Shown: one piece after another, positions 27,286 to 37,094 of the stretch
Layout: each line of letters starts with the position of its first letter
How positions within the stretch are numbered: position 1 is the first letter of the stretch
Source of the DNA: Acidobacteriota bacterium
GTDB lineage: Bacteria > Acidobacteriota > Terriglobia > Bryobacterales > Bryobacteraceae
Reading direction: 5' to 3'
NCBI GenBank assembly: GCA_025352795.1
Contig: JANXSF010000137.1
Location: forward strand, 103,439-167,438
DNA: 64,000 nt
Position numbers and translations under genes: made by a program
Notes under the pieces: generated by a model
Told to the model about the DNA's origin: nothing
What the model saw: the letters and a program-made list of their open reading frames with translations, nothing else
The model's database searches: none

Positions 27286-28503
27286 ATGTCCCGCATCTTG
27301 CCCCGACTCCGTTGGAACCTTGACATAATGCCCTCGCCCGTAGAAGATCGCCCAGGGTTGATGATTCGCGATTCGTATGGCTATTCAGGCCGTACTTTAA
27401 TTCTTCCACCGCCAATTGTTCCCTTCCTGCAGTTCTTCAATGGCGAAACGGAAGAGAACGAACTATCTGTCAAACTGGTTCGTGAAACCGGAGATCTGAG
27501 TATTACGAAAGTGAAAGATCAAGTTTGGGAAGCGTTGAGCCAGGCAGGTTTTTTGGAAGATGAAGTTTACGAAAAGGCTCGTGAAGAAAAGCATAAAGAG
27601 TTCGCCGCAGCCGAAGTGAAACTGGCGAACCATGCAGGCGGTGCGTACCCTGATACACCTGAAGAACTGCGCACCGTTTTCAATGAGTACATGTCCGGAG
27701 CAGGTTCAAAAAGTCTTTCCCAGGTTAAGGCCATAGCAGCGCCGCACGTGTCTCCATTTGGAGGGTACGATTCTTACAGAGCCGCTTATTCCGCGCTTCG
27801 ACCCGATTTGGATATGGATCGTACGTTCATCCTACTTGGCACTTCGCACTATGGCGAGCCATCGAAGTTCGGCCTGACACGGAAGAATTATGTAACGCCA
27901 TATGGTGCGGCTGAAACCCAAACCGCCTTGGTGGATGAACTGTTAGCAAAGGCTCCTGGTGCCGTTTCCATGGAAGATTTCTGCCATTCGTTTGAGCATT
28001 CCCTGGAATTTCAGACCGTCTACTTGCAGCACATTCTTGGACCCAGAGTGAGGATTCTGCCCATCCTGGTTGGTTCCTTTGGCGTGGACATGCAGAATGG
28101 TCATCTGCCAGAAAAGAACGAAGACACTACCCGCTTCTTCGACGCACTAGGTGAAATTGGAACTCGTTTGGGAAACAAAGGATGCTGGGTTCTGGGTGTG
28201 GATATGGCGCACATGGGGCAGCGTTATGGCGATGAGTTCGCGGCGCGGGCCAACCAGGAAGAGATGCTGGAAGTGGCCACACTGGACAAAGCTCGCATGG
28301 ATTGTATTGCCAGTGGCGATACGCGCGGGTATTGGGATCTTACATCAGACGGCGGGGAAGACGGATTAAAGTGGTGCGGGTCTGCGCCGTTCTACACGTT
28401 CCTCAAATGTGCGCCCAAGTTGCGTGGCAATGTGGAACATTACGAGCAGTGGAATATTGATGAATTGAGCGTGGTGACTTTTGCCGGCATGACGTTCGTT
28501 TAA
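27286..28503 (+). CDS. AmmeMemoRadiSam system protein B (MEMO family) with N-terminal extension
   Basis: I choose the ATG at 27286 (405 aa). Residues about 120-405 are the MEMO1-like fold: IAAPHVSPFGGYDSYRAAYSAL, FILLGTSHYG, EDFCHSFEHSLEFQTVYLQHIL, ILPILVGSF, WVLGVDMAHMGQRYGD and the C-terminal YEQWNID. His residues in these blocks form the metal site. The first 110 residues are an extra helical domain (LPPPIVPFLQFFNGETEENEL). Family B proteins usually occur with an AMMECR1 protein and a radical SAM enzyme; neither is in the window. Its stop overlaps the convergent SDR stop by 4 bp. Confidence 0.88.
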   Translation: MSRILPRLRWNLDIMPSPVEDRPGLMIRDSYGYSGRTLILPPPIVPFLQFFNGETEENELSVKLVRETGDLSITKVKDQVWEALSQAGFLEDEVYEKAREEKHKEFAAAEVKLANHAGGAYPDTPEELRTVFNEYMSGAGSKSLSQVKAIAAPHVSPFGGYDSYRAAYSALRPDLDMDRTFILLGTSHYGEPSKFGLTRKNYVTPYGAAETQTALVDELLAKAPGAVSMEDFCHSFEHSLEFQTVYLQHILGPRVRILPILVGSFGVDMQNGHLPEKNEDTTRFFDALGEIGTRLGNKGCWVLGVDMAHMGQRYGDEFAARANQEEMLEVATLDKARMDCIASGDTRGYWDLTSDGGEDGLKWCGSAPFYTFLKCAPKLRGNVEHYEQWNIDELSVVTFAGMTFV

Positions 28504-29291
28504 TCAACCAACTTCCATTCGCCATTTTCGTACTTTGCATCGGGCTCTTTCCACGTTGCAAATTTTGAAGTCAGTTGACCTCCGTCAACCAATAGAGACG
28601 CGCCGGTAATGTAGCTGGCTTGATCGCTGGCCAGGAAGACGGCTGCCGCAGCCACTTCTTCCGGATGACCTCCTCTGCCCAACGGAATGCCCTGAAAATA
28701 GGTCTTCAACAATTCCGGTTGGGCGAAGTGTTGGGCGGTGAGACGAGTCCGAATTAGTCCGGGGTTAATTGAGTTCACCCGAATTCCGTAAGGGCCAAGT
28801 TCGTTGGCGGCAGTATGCAAAATGCCCAACAAGCCCGCCTTGCTTGCGTTATAGGCAATAAGATTTTCCTCGCCATCGTATGAGTTGGTCGATGCGGTCA
28901 GAACAATTGCACCTTGTCGACGCGGCTTCATCCAGTGCACCGCACATTGGAGAGTTTGAAATATGCCGGTAAGATTGATGGCAATGGTGCGGTTCCAGGA
29001 TTCTAAGGAAGTGTCCAGCAGTGAAGCGGGTATTACTGTGCCTGCGTTGGCCACCAGGACTTCAACATCGGACACCTGGGCGAATGCTGCCTCTAACGAC
29101 GCACGATTCGTTACGTCGGCCACAATGCCGTCAGCCCCGAAAGACTTGCCAATCTCCATCGGGGTTTCCTGCTCCAAATCGAAGACCGTCACACGGGCAT
29201 TTGCATTGACCAACCCTTTGGCGATAGCTAATCCAATGCCATTAGCACCACCCGTCACAACCGCCCTACGACCACCGAAGTCAATTTTCAT
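28500..29291 (-). CDS. SDR-family oxidoreductase
   Basis: The ATG at 29291 (263 aa) is preceded by AAGGA; a TTG nine bases further upstream is less likely. TGGANGIGLAIA (from residue 13) is the nucleotide-binding motif, and Asp41 in VFDLEQ suggests NAD. ANAGT follows, and the catalytic Ser-Tyr-Lys lie in LTASTNSYDGEENLIAYNASK. The C-terminal ASYITGASLLVDGGQ is standard. The substrate is unknown; sugar-acid or polyol dehydrogenases of this size are common. It converges with the MEMO gene and overlaps it by 4 bp. Confidence 0.9.
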   Translation of the reverse strand: MKIDFGGRRAVVTGGANGIGLAIAKGLVNANARVTVFDLEQETPMEIGKSFGADGIVADVTNRASLEAAFAQVSDVEVLVANAGTVIPASLLDTSLESWNRTIAINLTGIFQTLQCAVHWMKPRRQGAIVLTASTNSYDGEENLIAYNASKAGLLGILHTAANELGPYGIRVNSINPGLIRTRLTAQHFAQPELLKTYFQGIPLGRGGHPEEVAAAAVFLASDQASYITGASLLVDGGQLTSKFATWKEPDAKYENGEWKLVD

Positions 29292-29376
29292 AGGTTTCAA
29301 ATCCTTAAAAGAATAATTAATTTTAACGTCATTTTAGCTGGACCAGATGCCCACAAGGTTGTATCTTGGAAGCACA

Positions 29377-30078
29377 ATGGAAACAGCAATTCGAACCCTG
29401 GTAGTGGAAGATGAAAAACGCATCGCCGATTTTCTAAGCCGCGGTCTTGAGAGCGCCGGCTACAAAGTAGAGCTTGCCTACGACGGGCAAAGTGCTTTGG
29501 ATATGATCCATGCAGCCGATTACGATCTGATGATTTTAGACTTGAACCTTCCTGATATGGATGGGCTCAAAGTTCTGGAACGCGTTCGCAATCGTAAAGT
29601 TTCGCCGCCCGTACTGATTCTTAGCGCGCGTGGCAATGTCGATGATCGAGTGAAGGGTTTGGAAATGGGTGCCGACGATTACATCACCAAGCCGTTCGCT
29701 TTCGTGGAACTGCTGGCTCGCGTAAAAGCATTGCTGCGTCGTGGTCAACCGCTTCCAGAGCGCCTGCAAGTGGGCGATTTGGCGCTGGATTGCATTCGCC
29801 GCAAAGTCACTCGCGGCTTAGACACCATTGAATTGGCACCCAAAGAGTTCAGCATCCTTGAATATTTAATGCGCAATCCAGGTCGACCTTTGAGCCGCAC
29901 CATGATTGTGGAACATGTGTGGGATATGGATTATGACGGGTTGACGAATATTGTGGATGTCTATATTCGTCACCTGCGCAGCAAGATTGACGATCATTAT
30001 CCGGTGAAAATGATTCACACGGTCAGGGGAATCGGTTACCTGCTTGAGACACCGGAAAAGGCAGCAATGGCGTCCTAG
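29377..30078 (+). CDS. OmpR-family DNA-binding response regulator
   Basis: With the ATG at 29377 the protein has 233 residues. The receiver domain has acidic residues at 11-13, phospho-acceptor Asp55 (LMILDLNLPD) and ITKPFAFVELLARVKALLRR at its end. The C-terminal winged helix (LAPKEFSILEYLMRNPGRPLSRTMIVEHVWD, VDVYIRHLRSKID, IHTVRGIGYLLE) is complete. It has no adjacent sensor kinase, so it is an orphan regulator or pairs with a distant kinase. An ATG at 29347 would add ten residues. It converges with the next gene and overlaps it by 4 bp. Confidence 0.93.
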   Translation: METAIRTLVVEDEKRIADFLSRGLESAGYKVELAYDGQSALDMIHAADYDLMILDLNLPDMDGLKVLERVRNRKVSPPVLILSARGNVDDRVKGLEMGADDYITKPFAFVELLARVKALLRRGQPLPERLQVGDLALDCIRRKVTRGLDTIELAPKEFSILEYLMRNPGRPLSRTMIVEHVWDMDYDGLTNIVDVYIRHLRSKIDDHYPVKMIHTVRGIGYLLETPEKAAMAS

Positions 30079-31586
30079 TTTTTCTTGGCGGGAGCAGTTG
30101 TGTTCTCGCCTTTCCGTACCTCTTCAAAGTATTTCTGAACGTATGCCTGATGTTCCAAAGGCACTTCATCGCGATGGATTTCGCCGCCTGTGGATGCATG
30201 GGCGGCACCTGATTGCGAATACTGAGTGCGCAATTGTTGTTTGCCGGAAGACACTTCCACCATCACATCGCCCTTGATATTTTCTGCCCGCTTGCCCATA
30301 ATTTCACTAATCTTTCCCATGGCGTTTAACTGCTCTGCATAGCGTGCATCTTTGTTGCCATCAGATTTGCCAACGCCGCTCTTGGCGTCGGGTGATGCCT
30401 GTGCGTCCGAAGATGTTTTATCTGAACCTTGGCCCTGGGCATCTTGCGCTTTGTCACCGCCTTCGCCAGCCTGTTCGCCTTGCTGTTCCCCTTTTTCACC
30501 GTTCTGCCCGGATTGTTGCTGGCCGTTCTTGGCTTGCTTCTGGCCATCTTTCTGATTGCCCTTTTTCCCGTCGGCCTGCTGTTGATCGCCATCTTTATTG
30601 GGCATTTTCAATTTGTTCATCATGTTAGACAGCGCGTCGCGCATTTTATCCATCAACGGATTATCGCCCTGGCTACCGTTCTGATTTGCGTTCTTTGCAT
30701 CCTGACTTTTGGGCGGAGGTGTCTGTCCTTTCTGATTTTGTTGCTTGCCGCCTGTGTCGCCGTCAGTGCCACCATCTTTTCCATCGCTGGCAGCGGCCTG
30801 GTCGCCTTTTTCGCCAGCTTCACCCGGCTCAGGGGGCATGTCTTTCGAAACTTCGCCGGCTTTACCCACAGCATCGCGACCCGCAGCTAAATCGTTCACA
30901 TCAGGAATATCAGGGGAGCTCAATAAATTATCGGGAAGCTTTTCTTCTCCAAGTTTTGTCTCATCGTTGCCCGTATCATCCAAAGATATTCCCAGCTTTT
31001 CCAATTCTTTGGCAAGCAGCGGATTGCTCTGTTTCAACATCGCCAATTGTTTAGCGATGGATGGTTTGAAGAAATCCATGGCACCGGTCACCAATGGTTT
31101 TTCCAATGAAAGAGAATGCATCAAACCGTAGCGCGCAACCAACATTGACCCAGCCAACAATGCCAAAACCGCCGCCGCATAAATGGATCGCGGCATCACC
31201 AATGGAACGGCGGTTCCCATATCAATGGATGGAATCAGATCGCTAGCTGTCTGGCGCTGTGTTGTGGCAATCGCACCGGTTGATTCACGAAAATGATATG
31301 CCGTGGAAAGGCTGTCAGCGAAAGAAAGTTTCCGATCCACTCTTTGCGCTGTTTCATACATGGAAGGTGCCCGATTGCGGAAGCGGTAGGAGCTAATCGC
31401 CAACACCGCAGCGAACAGCAACAATGGCCAATACCAGTTCAGAACTTGCGTTCCCAACAACAGCAATAAAATTGCCGCTGCCAAGCCAAAACAGGCTGCA
31501 TAAATGGTTTGACCCACCAGCAAATGCGTCAAAATACGTCGCCTGACCTTGGCAAGCAATGTTTCCAGTTGAACTGCGGAATCCAT
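30075..31586 (-). CDS. Membrane protein with long hydrophilic low-complexity region
   Basis: The 503-residue protein has two or three N-terminal membrane helices (about 20-65 and 135-155), with a conserved-looking RVDRKLSFADSLSTAYHF loop between them. Residues about 225-420 are dominated by Gly, Gln, Lys, Asp, Asn and Ser (KGNQKDGQKQAKNGQQQSGQ), probably disordered. An ordered tail (NAMGKISEIMGKRAENIKGDVMVEV) ends the chain. The start resembles DUF4175-like proteins found near MoxR/VWA genes, but none is adjacent. No function can be given. Start and stop both overlap neighbouring frames by a few bases. Confidence 0.75.
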   Translation of the reverse strand: MDSAVQLETLLAKVRRRILTHLLVGQTIYAACFGLAAAILLLLLGTQVLNWYWPLLLFAAVLAISSYRFRNRAPSMYETAQRVDRKLSFADSLSTAYHFRESTGAIATTQRQTASDLIPSIDMGTAVPLVMPRSIYAAAVLALLAGSMLVARYGLMHSLSLEKPLVTGAMDFFKPSIAKQLAMLKQSNPLLAKELEKLGISLDDTGNDETKLGEEKLPDNLLSSPDIPDVNDLAAGRDAVGKAGEVSKDMPPEPGEAGEKGDQAAASDGKDGGTDGDTGGKQQNQKGQTPPPKSQDAKNANQNGSQGDNPLMDKMRDALSNMMNKLKMPNKDGDQQQADGKKGNQKDGQKQAKNGQQQSGQNGEKGEQQGEQAGEGGDKAQDAQGQGSDKTSSDAQASPDAKSGVGKSDGNKDARYAEQLNAMGKISEIMGKRAENIKGDVMVEVSSGKQQLRTQYSQSGAAHASTGGEIHRDEVPLEHQAYVQKYFEEVRKGENTTAPAKKN

Positions 31587-31620
31587 GAGATCATTGTACG
31601 CTAAGGACCACGATACGCTT

Positions 31621-32502
31621 ATGCACGGATTGGATCCCGAATTTCAGTTTATTGAAACCAACGGAATACGGCTGCATTGCGCAGTGCAAGGAAGCCACAA
31701 CAAACATCGTGGAACCATTGTCTTCCTGCATGGTTTTCCCGAATTCTGGTACGGTTGGCGATATCAGATTACGGAGCTTTCCAAAGTCTATCGAGTGGTT
31801 GCGCCCGATCTCCGCGGGTTCAATCTTTCCGATAAACCAGCGGGCGTGGAACGCTATCATGTAAAAGAAATTGTGGCTGATATCGTAGGCCTGATTGTTG
31901 CTTTAGGAGACCAACCTGTCACCTTGGTTGGTCACGATTGGGGTGGAGCCATTGCCTGGCCCGTAGCCGCCTATCACCCGCATTTGATAAGCCGCTTGAT
32001 CATTCTCAACGGCCCGCATCCCAGTACTTATACTCGTGAAATTATCTTCAATCCCCAACAACGGCTTGCAGCGCAATACATTCATTCCTTACGTCGGGAA
32101 GGAGCTGCAGAATATTTGGCCGAAGACAATTATCAACGCTTGCGCAAAATGACCGGGACAACGGGTCAGGATGCGGACCTTTACATTCAAGCCTGGAGTC
32201 AGCCGGGTAGCTTAGATGCGCAACTGAATTACTATCGTGCGATGCCTTATCCTCCTCCGCTGCCGGATGAAGAAGTGCAGAATGCTAAGATTCCCAACCT
32301 GATGGTGCAAACGCCCGCGCTGGTTATTTGGGGGGAGCGTGATGAAGCCATTTTACCCGGCAATTTAATTTCATTGGATCACTATGTTCCCAACTTGCAG
32401 ATCCATCGCATCCCAAATGCGACGCATTGGGTGCAGCACGATGCGCCCCTTGAGGTGAACTCCGCCATCCGAGCCTTCTTGACGGACACCCATCAGCCGT
32501 GA
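31621..32502 (+). CDS. Alpha/beta hydrolase, epoxide-hydrolase-like
   Basis: From the ATG at 31621 the protein has 293 residues; an ATG at 31585 would overlap the divergent gene. [11 protein letters not shown] (37-47) is the oxyanion motif, and VGHDWGGA places the nucleophile Asp106, which points to epoxide hydrolase or haloacetate dehalogenase rather than an esterase. [10 protein letters not shown] supplies the acid and [11 protein letters not shown] the catalytic histidine. It is cytosolic with no signal peptide. The mannonate-dehydratase-like gene follows after 19 bp on the same strand and may share its transcript. Confidence 0.88.
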   Translation: MHGLDPEFQFIETNGIRLHCAVQGSHNKHRGTIVFLHGFPEFWYGWRYQITELSKVYRVVAPDLRGFNLSDKPAGVERYHVKEIVADIVGLIVALGDQPVTLVGHDWGGAIAWPVAAYHPHLISRLIILNGPHPSTYTREIIFNPQQRLAAQYIHSLRREGAAEYLAEDNYQRLRKMTGTTGQDADLYIQAWSQPGSLDAQLNYYRAMPYPPPLPDEEVQNAKIPNLMVQTPALVIWGERDEAILPGNLISLDHYVPNLQIHRIPNATHWVQHDAPLEVNSAIRAFLTDTHQP

Positions 32503-32521
32503 CATCCTTCGAATCACCTTT

Positions 32522-33607
32522 ATGAAACGTCGTGATATTTTCCCAGTAGCCGTAGGTGCCGCGGCCCAAGTTGCAATGGCACAAACTCCCAATCCCAAAC
32601 GTACCGCAGGCAAAAAAGTGTTGATGAAGATTGGTACGCAGAATGGCCATTCCGACGCTTTGCTGAAAATGTTTGCTGCATTTGGCATCAACAATATCTG
32701 CTCTGGCACGTTCTCCAATAAATTGGATGAGAAGTGGAGTGTGGACGCGCTGAAGGCATTTAAGGATCACGTAGCCAGCTTCGGCATCGCACTGGATATT
32801 GTTCCTCTACCGTTGAGCTCTGTTGTGGTGGAAAGGGCCGAATTGCCAGGCATTATGATGGCTTCCGGTGATCGTGATCGTGACATTGACTCCGTGTGCC
32901 AGATGATTAAAAACGTGGCTGCTGCCGGTATTCCCTGCGTGAAATACAACATGTCGATTCTGGGTGTGGTGCGTAACGAACCAACCAAGGGCCGCGGCGG
33001 TGCCAACTATTCCACGTTCAACTACGCCAAAGCCAATCAGGATACTCCGTCGATTGCAGGCAAGATCACTGAGGATATTTATTGGGAACGGATCACTTAC
33101 TTCCTGAATCGAGTGGTGCCAGTGGCTGAGGAATACAAAGTTAAGTTAGCCTGCCATCCTCACGACCCGGGCATGCCCCGCGATAAAGGATTTCGTGGAG
33201 TACAAACGGTGTTGGGCAATGTGGAGGGGCTAAAGAAATTCATCTCCATCAAAGAAAGTAAATATCACGGTCTGAACTTCTGCCAGGGGACTGTCAGTGA
33301 GATGTTGGAAAATCCTAACAAAGAAATTCACGATGTTATCCGATACTTTGGTTCCCGCAAGAAAATCTTCAACGTTCATTTCCGCAACATTGAAGGGAAG
33401 TTTCTTAACTTCCGGGAAACGTTTCCAGACAACGGTGATGTAAATTTTCTGGACGTGATTCGGACCTACAAAGACGTGGAGTACGACGGAATGTTGATGC
33501 CCGATCACGTGCCAAAAATCGATGGGGACACAGGCGGGCAACAAGCTTTTGCCTATTGTTTCGGGTATATTCAAGCGCTGTTGCAAATGGTACGGCAAGA
33601 AGCGTAA
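32522..33607 (+). CDS. Exported mannonate dehydratase-like TIM-barrel protein
   Basis: The 361-residue protein resembles UxuA-type mannonate dehydratases: [26 protein letters not shown] at the N-terminus, [32 protein letters not shown] and GMLMPDHVP, which carry the metal-binding Cys, His and Asp residues. UxuA makes 2-keto-3-deoxygluconate from mannonate. Unusually, the chain starts [21 protein letters not shown], a twin-arginine-like signal sequence, so the protein may act outside the cytoplasm. An exported epimerase-like relative with another substrate is an alternative. Confidence 0.8.
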   Translation: MKRRDIFPVAVGAAAQVAMAQTPNPKRTAGKKVLMKIGTQNGHSDALLKMFAAFGINNICSGTFSNKLDEKWSVDALKAFKDHVASFGIALDIVPLPLSSVVVERAELPGIMMASGDRDRDIDSVCQMIKNVAAAGIPCVKYNMSILGVVRNEPTKGRGGANYSTFNYAKANQDTPSIAGKITEDIYWERITYFLNRVVPVAEEYKVKLACHPHDPGMPRDKGFRGVQTVLGNVEGLKKFISIKESKYHGLNFCQGTVSEMLENPNKEIHDVIRYFGSRKKIFNVHFRNIEGKFLNFRETFPDNGDVNFLDVIRTYKDVEYDGMLMPDHVPKIDGDTGGQQAFAYCFGYIQALLQMVRQEA

Positions 33608-33656
33608 GTGGGCTGATCGTGCGGGTGTGTCGAACATTAAAATATCGTATTGGGGC

Positions 33657-33662
33657 TTGACA
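33657..33662 (+). promoter_or_regulatory. Consensus -35 element upstream of tex
   Basis: A perfect TTGACA lies 72 bp before the tex start codon in the 127-bp gap after the mannonate-dehydratase-like gene. The region 17 bp downstream (TGGCAT at 33680-33685) is a weak -10, so the assignment is tentative. Confidence 0.3.
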
Positions 33663-33734
33663 AGAAAATTCTAAAAGCTTGGCATTCCCCTTTTGATTAC
33701 GTGCGAAAATTGAAGTTCGACGCTGCCCGTACCC

Positions 33735-36041
33735 ATGGAAAACAAAACACTCCCGACCTCTGTCCTGGTCCACATTTCGAACCTGCTCAGCATCCCGCTG
33801 AAGAATCTGATCACTGTCATTACGCTTACAGATGAAGGCGGAACAGTACCCTTTATTGCTCGGTATCGTAAGGAGCAAACGGGAAATCTGGACGAAGTTC
33901 AAATCCAGGCGATTCAGGAAAAATTGGAATATTACAGGGAACTGGAAGATCGGCGTGCAACGGTGCTGGCGTCCATTGCCGAACAAGGCAAGCTCAATGA
34001 CGATCTGAAAAAGAAGATTGAAGCCACCATGGACAAAAGCGAATTGGAAGATTTGTATTTGCCTTACAAACCCAAACGTCGCACCAAAGCTTCCATTGCT
34101 CGTGATCGTGGGTTGGAACCGTTAGCCATCTATTTAGTGAAACAGCAGCTAGGCGTTCAGCCGTTGGATGCCTTCGCCGCCACCTTTGTGGACGTTGCCA
34201 AGGAAGTGAATTCCGTGGATGAAGCGCTGGAAGGTGCGTGCCACATTGTTGCTGAAGCCGTCAGCGAAACTGCGGAATATCGAAAAGCAGTTCGCGCAAT
34301 GATGTCCGATCATGGCTCAGTTACAGCCAAAGCGATTGATGGCGTGGACGACCCTGAAGGCAAGTTTAAAATGTACGCGCAGTTCAGTGAACCGGTGGCG
34401 AAAATTCCATCGCATCGCATGTTGGCCATTCGCCGCGGTGCCAAAGAAGGCATGCTCTACTTTGAAATTGAAGTGGAGCGACCGCGCGTCATTGAATACT
34501 TGAAAGCCAAAGTCCACAAAGCCCCTGGTGATTGGGCGCAGCATTTGGATTTGGCAATTGAAGATGGTTATGACCGGTTGATGAACCCGTCCATTCAAAC
34601 CGAAATTCGTTTGGATTTGAAAGATCGCTCGGATGAAGAGGCCATCAAAGTCTTTCGCGAAAATTTGGAAAACTTGCTGCTTGCACCTCCTGCAGGATCA
34701 TTGGCCGTGTTGGGTATTGATCCTGGTATCCGCAGCGGATGCAAGCTTGCCGTGGTGGATGAAACGGGCAAGATGCTGGAACATTCCGTGATCTATCCGC
34801 ACCAGCCAAAGAACGATCTTGTTGGCTCAGTAAAAGTTCTCACAGGGATGCTGCAGAAACACAACATTCGGGCTATCGCCATCGGCAATGGCACAGCCTC
34901 GCGTGAAACGGATCAGTTTGTGAAAGATTTTCTGCTGCAAGCTGGTCTATCGCAAGTGTTCACCGTGGTGGTGAGCGAAGCAGGTGCTTCTGTTTATTCT
35001 GCATCTGAAATTGCACGGCAGGAATTTCCAGACTTAGATCTAACGGTTCGTGGTGCCATCTCCATTGCTCGGCGATTGCAGGATCCTCTTGCTGAACTGG
35101 TCAAGGTAGATCCCAAGGCTATCGGCGTGGGGCAATATCAGCACGATGTGGATCAGCGTAAATTGAAACAGGGTTTGGATGCTACGGTGGAATCTTGCGT
35201 GAATCGCGTGGGTGTGGATTTGAACACTGCATCCTGGGCACTGCTGAAACATGTGTCGGGAATCAGTGAACGAACAGCGCTGAAAATTGTTGAATTTCGC
35301 AATGAAAAGGGTCGATTTGCATCACGCCTTAGCTTGATGGCGGTACCTGGATTCGGGCCAAAAACATTTGAACAATCGGCAGGTTTCTTGCGCATTCGTG
35401 GTGGTGAAAATCCGTTGGATATTACGGCTGTTCATCCAGAATCTTATTCCGTAGTTGAACAAATTGCCACGTCGCTAGGCGTCAGTATTCCGGAACTGAT
35501 CACCAAGCCAGAGTTAGCTGAAAAAATTGATCTGGAGAAATTTAAAACAGAAACAGTTGGCATCTTTACGCTGACCGATATTCGCGAAGAATTGCGCAAG
35601 CCGGGTCGCGATCCCAGAGATCAATTCACTGTTGCTAAATTTCGCGATGACGTAAAAGAAATTAAGGATCTAACGGAAGGCATGGTCCTGGAAGGTGTTG
35701 TGACTAACGTTACCAGGTTTGGCGCGTTCGTCGATATTGGCGTGCATCAGGATGGATTGGTTCACGTGAGTGAGATTTCGCATCGTTTCATTACCGACCC
35801 TTCAGAAGCCTTAAAGGCTGGCCAAATTGTGAAAGTTCAGGTGATGAGTTTCGATGCAAAAGCCAAGCGCATTGGTCTTTCCATTAAAGCGTTGGAAGCC
35901 GCGTCAAGTGTGAAGATCAAGCACGGTTCGCAACCTCAGCGTCCCCAACGGCAACAGCAGCCAATAGCGCCGCCACCCAAACCCAAGCCCAGTATGGACG
36001 ATAAGATTGCAGCGTTGGCTGCGAAATTCAACAGGAAGTAG
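33735..36041 (+). CDS. tex: Tex family transcription accessory protein (S1 RNA-binding)
   Basis: The 768-residue protein has the complete Tex layout: helical N-terminal region (EEGGTVPFIARYRKEQTGNLDE-type block), a YqgF/RNase H-like domain (VLGIDPGIRSGCKLAVVDETGK), helix-hairpin-helix motifs (LNTASWALLKHVSGISERTALKIVEFR, VPGFGPKTFEQSAGFLRI), and a C-terminal S1 domain (GMVLEGVVTNVTRFGAFVDIGVHQDGLVHVSEIS). Tex binds nucleic acid and affects transcription. The tail is rich in Pro, Gln and Lys. Its end overlaps the convergent acyl-CoA synthetase-like gene by 14 bp. Confidence 0.96.
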   Translation: MENKTLPTSVLVHISNLLSIPLKNLITVITLTDEGGTVPFIARYRKEQTGNLDEVQIQAIQEKLEYYRELEDRRATVLASIAEQGKLNDDLKKKIEATMDKSELEDLYLPYKPKRRTKASIARDRGLEPLAIYLVKQQLGVQPLDAFAATFVDVAKEVNSVDEALEGACHIVAEAVSETAEYRKAVRAMMSDHGSVTAKAIDGVDDPEGKFKMYAQFSEPVAKIPSHRMLAIRRGAKEGMLYFEIEVERPRVIEYLKAKVHKAPGDWAQHLDLAIEDGYDRLMNPSIQTEIRLDLKDRSDEEAIKVFRENLENLLLAPPAGSLAVLGIDPGIRSGCKLAVVDETGKMLEHSVIYPHQPKNDLVGSVKVLTGMLQKHNIRAIAIGNGTASRETDQFVKDFLLQAGLSQVFTVVVSEAGASVYSASEIARQEFPDLDLTVRGAISIARRLQDPLAELVKVDPKAIGVGQYQHDVDQRKLKQGLDATVESCVNRVGVDLNTASWALLKHVSGISERTALKIVEFRNEKGRFASRLSLMAVPGFGPKTFEQSAGFLRIRGGENPLDITAVHPESYSVVEQIATSLGVSIPELITKPELAEKIDLEKFKTETVGIFTLTDIREELRKPGRDPRDQFTVAKFRDDVKEIKDLTEGMVLEGVVTNVTRFGAFVDIGVHQDGLVHVSEISHRFITDPSEALKAGQIVKVQVMSFDAKAKRIGLSIKALEAASSVKIKHGSQPQRPQRQQQPIAPPPKPKPSMDDKIAALAAKFNRK

Positions 36042-37092
36042 CGGATCCAAGGCAGTATTGTGAAATAATTCCAGCTTCTACCGGGCAAAGTAGATTGTCT
36101 GCTTGTACGCCGTCCAAATATTGAAGAACAGACAAATGCCCGGCACCCGTCAATTTGTGGAGCCGAGTAAATGCTGGATCATAAAGCACTCCGTCGATTA
36201 AAATAATTTCCAGACGATCCAGATTGTGGCGATCACTAGGCAGCGAAGGCAGATCGACGGCAATCTGCGGAGTCAATCCAATCACTTCAATATTTTGATG
36301 AGCACAGAGGGCCCAAAGTCTATCTGGATTGGCAATGGCCTTCGGGTCAAAAAGTACAACCGTTGCCCCAAGGGCCAGGGCACCAAGCAGCATCCAAGGG
36401 TCCTTCCCAAACCATGCAAAACGCGTTCCGCGTCCAACGCCAGCCACAAAGGCCAGATCAAGGGCAGCCTTGATGATGAATCCTCCGTGTGTGCGATGAT
36501 CCAACAGCAGTGTTTCCGGCGGCAGTGGTAACGGTGGCTGATTCAAGGGCTGTTTATCCAACGAATCCCACGGTGCGCTATCAATGATGAAATCTGAATC
36601 CGTGGATTCAATGCCAATCGCGCCGATGCGCGCACATGCCGATAAAGCCGCAATTGTTTCCAACGCCAGATTTTTGGGGATGACCACTTTGTCGCCAACC
36701 CCCACTCCGCATTCGACCAAAGTTGCCGCAGCACGACGAGTGACCGCAGCAAAAGCGCGATAGCTCCAGGAGCGCGATTCCCCTTGTTCATTCTCCCAAG
36801 TGAGTGCAATTTGCGAAGCTGGAGCATTTTCAGTAATCAGCCGGGAAGCATTCACTGTCCCATCTTTTATCCAGTCGTTACAATAGATCCCTTTGGTTGT
36901 GGTGACGTGGTGGAAGGGGCTATCGAAGCGCAGACGAAGGAAGGTAATCATCTGGTGAGCGACCCAGGTTGGATCATCTTTCGAACGCTGCAAGAGGGTG
37001 TGAAAATCAGCTATTCCGGTGGCACTTATAAAATGACTCAACTGCGATTTTTGGGCCAGAGTTGCGTCGGGTGGCCATACTGGAGGAGGCAT
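36028..37092 (-). CDS. Degenerate, truncated acyl-CoA synthetase-like protein
   Basis: From the ATG at 37092 the protein has 354 residues, about half of an acetyl-CoA synthetase. The N-terminal ANL parts are clear: KGIYCNDWIKDGTVNASRLITEN, ALTWENEQGESRSWSYRAFAAVTRRAAATLVECGVGVGDKVVI, and later THGGFIIKAALDLAFVAGVGRGTRFAWFGKDPWMLLGALALGATVVLFD. The stretch that should hold the ATP-binding P-loop (TSGTTGKPKG) is absent just before HGG, and the catalytic-lysine C-terminal domain is missing. It is probably not a working synthetase. It is the last gene of an overlapping operon, 2 bp after a small unknown gene. Confidence 0.7.
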   Translation of the reverse strand: MPPPVWPPDATLAQKSQLSHFISATGIADFHTLLQRSKDDPTWVAHQMITFLRLRFDSPFHHVTTTKGIYCNDWIKDGTVNASRLITENAPASQIALTWENEQGESRSWSYRAFAAVTRRAAATLVECGVGVGDKVVIPKNLALETIAALSACARIGAIGIESTDSDFIIDSAPWDSLDKQPLNQPPLPLPPETLLLDHRTHGGFIIKAALDLAFVAGVGRGTRFAWFGKDPWMLLGALALGATVVLFDPKAIANPDRLWALCAHQNIEVIGLTPQIAVDLPSLPSDRHNLDRLEIILIDGVLYDPAFTRLHKLTGAGHLSVLQYLDGVQADNLLCPVEAGIISQYCLGSATSC

Positions 37093-37094
37093 TG

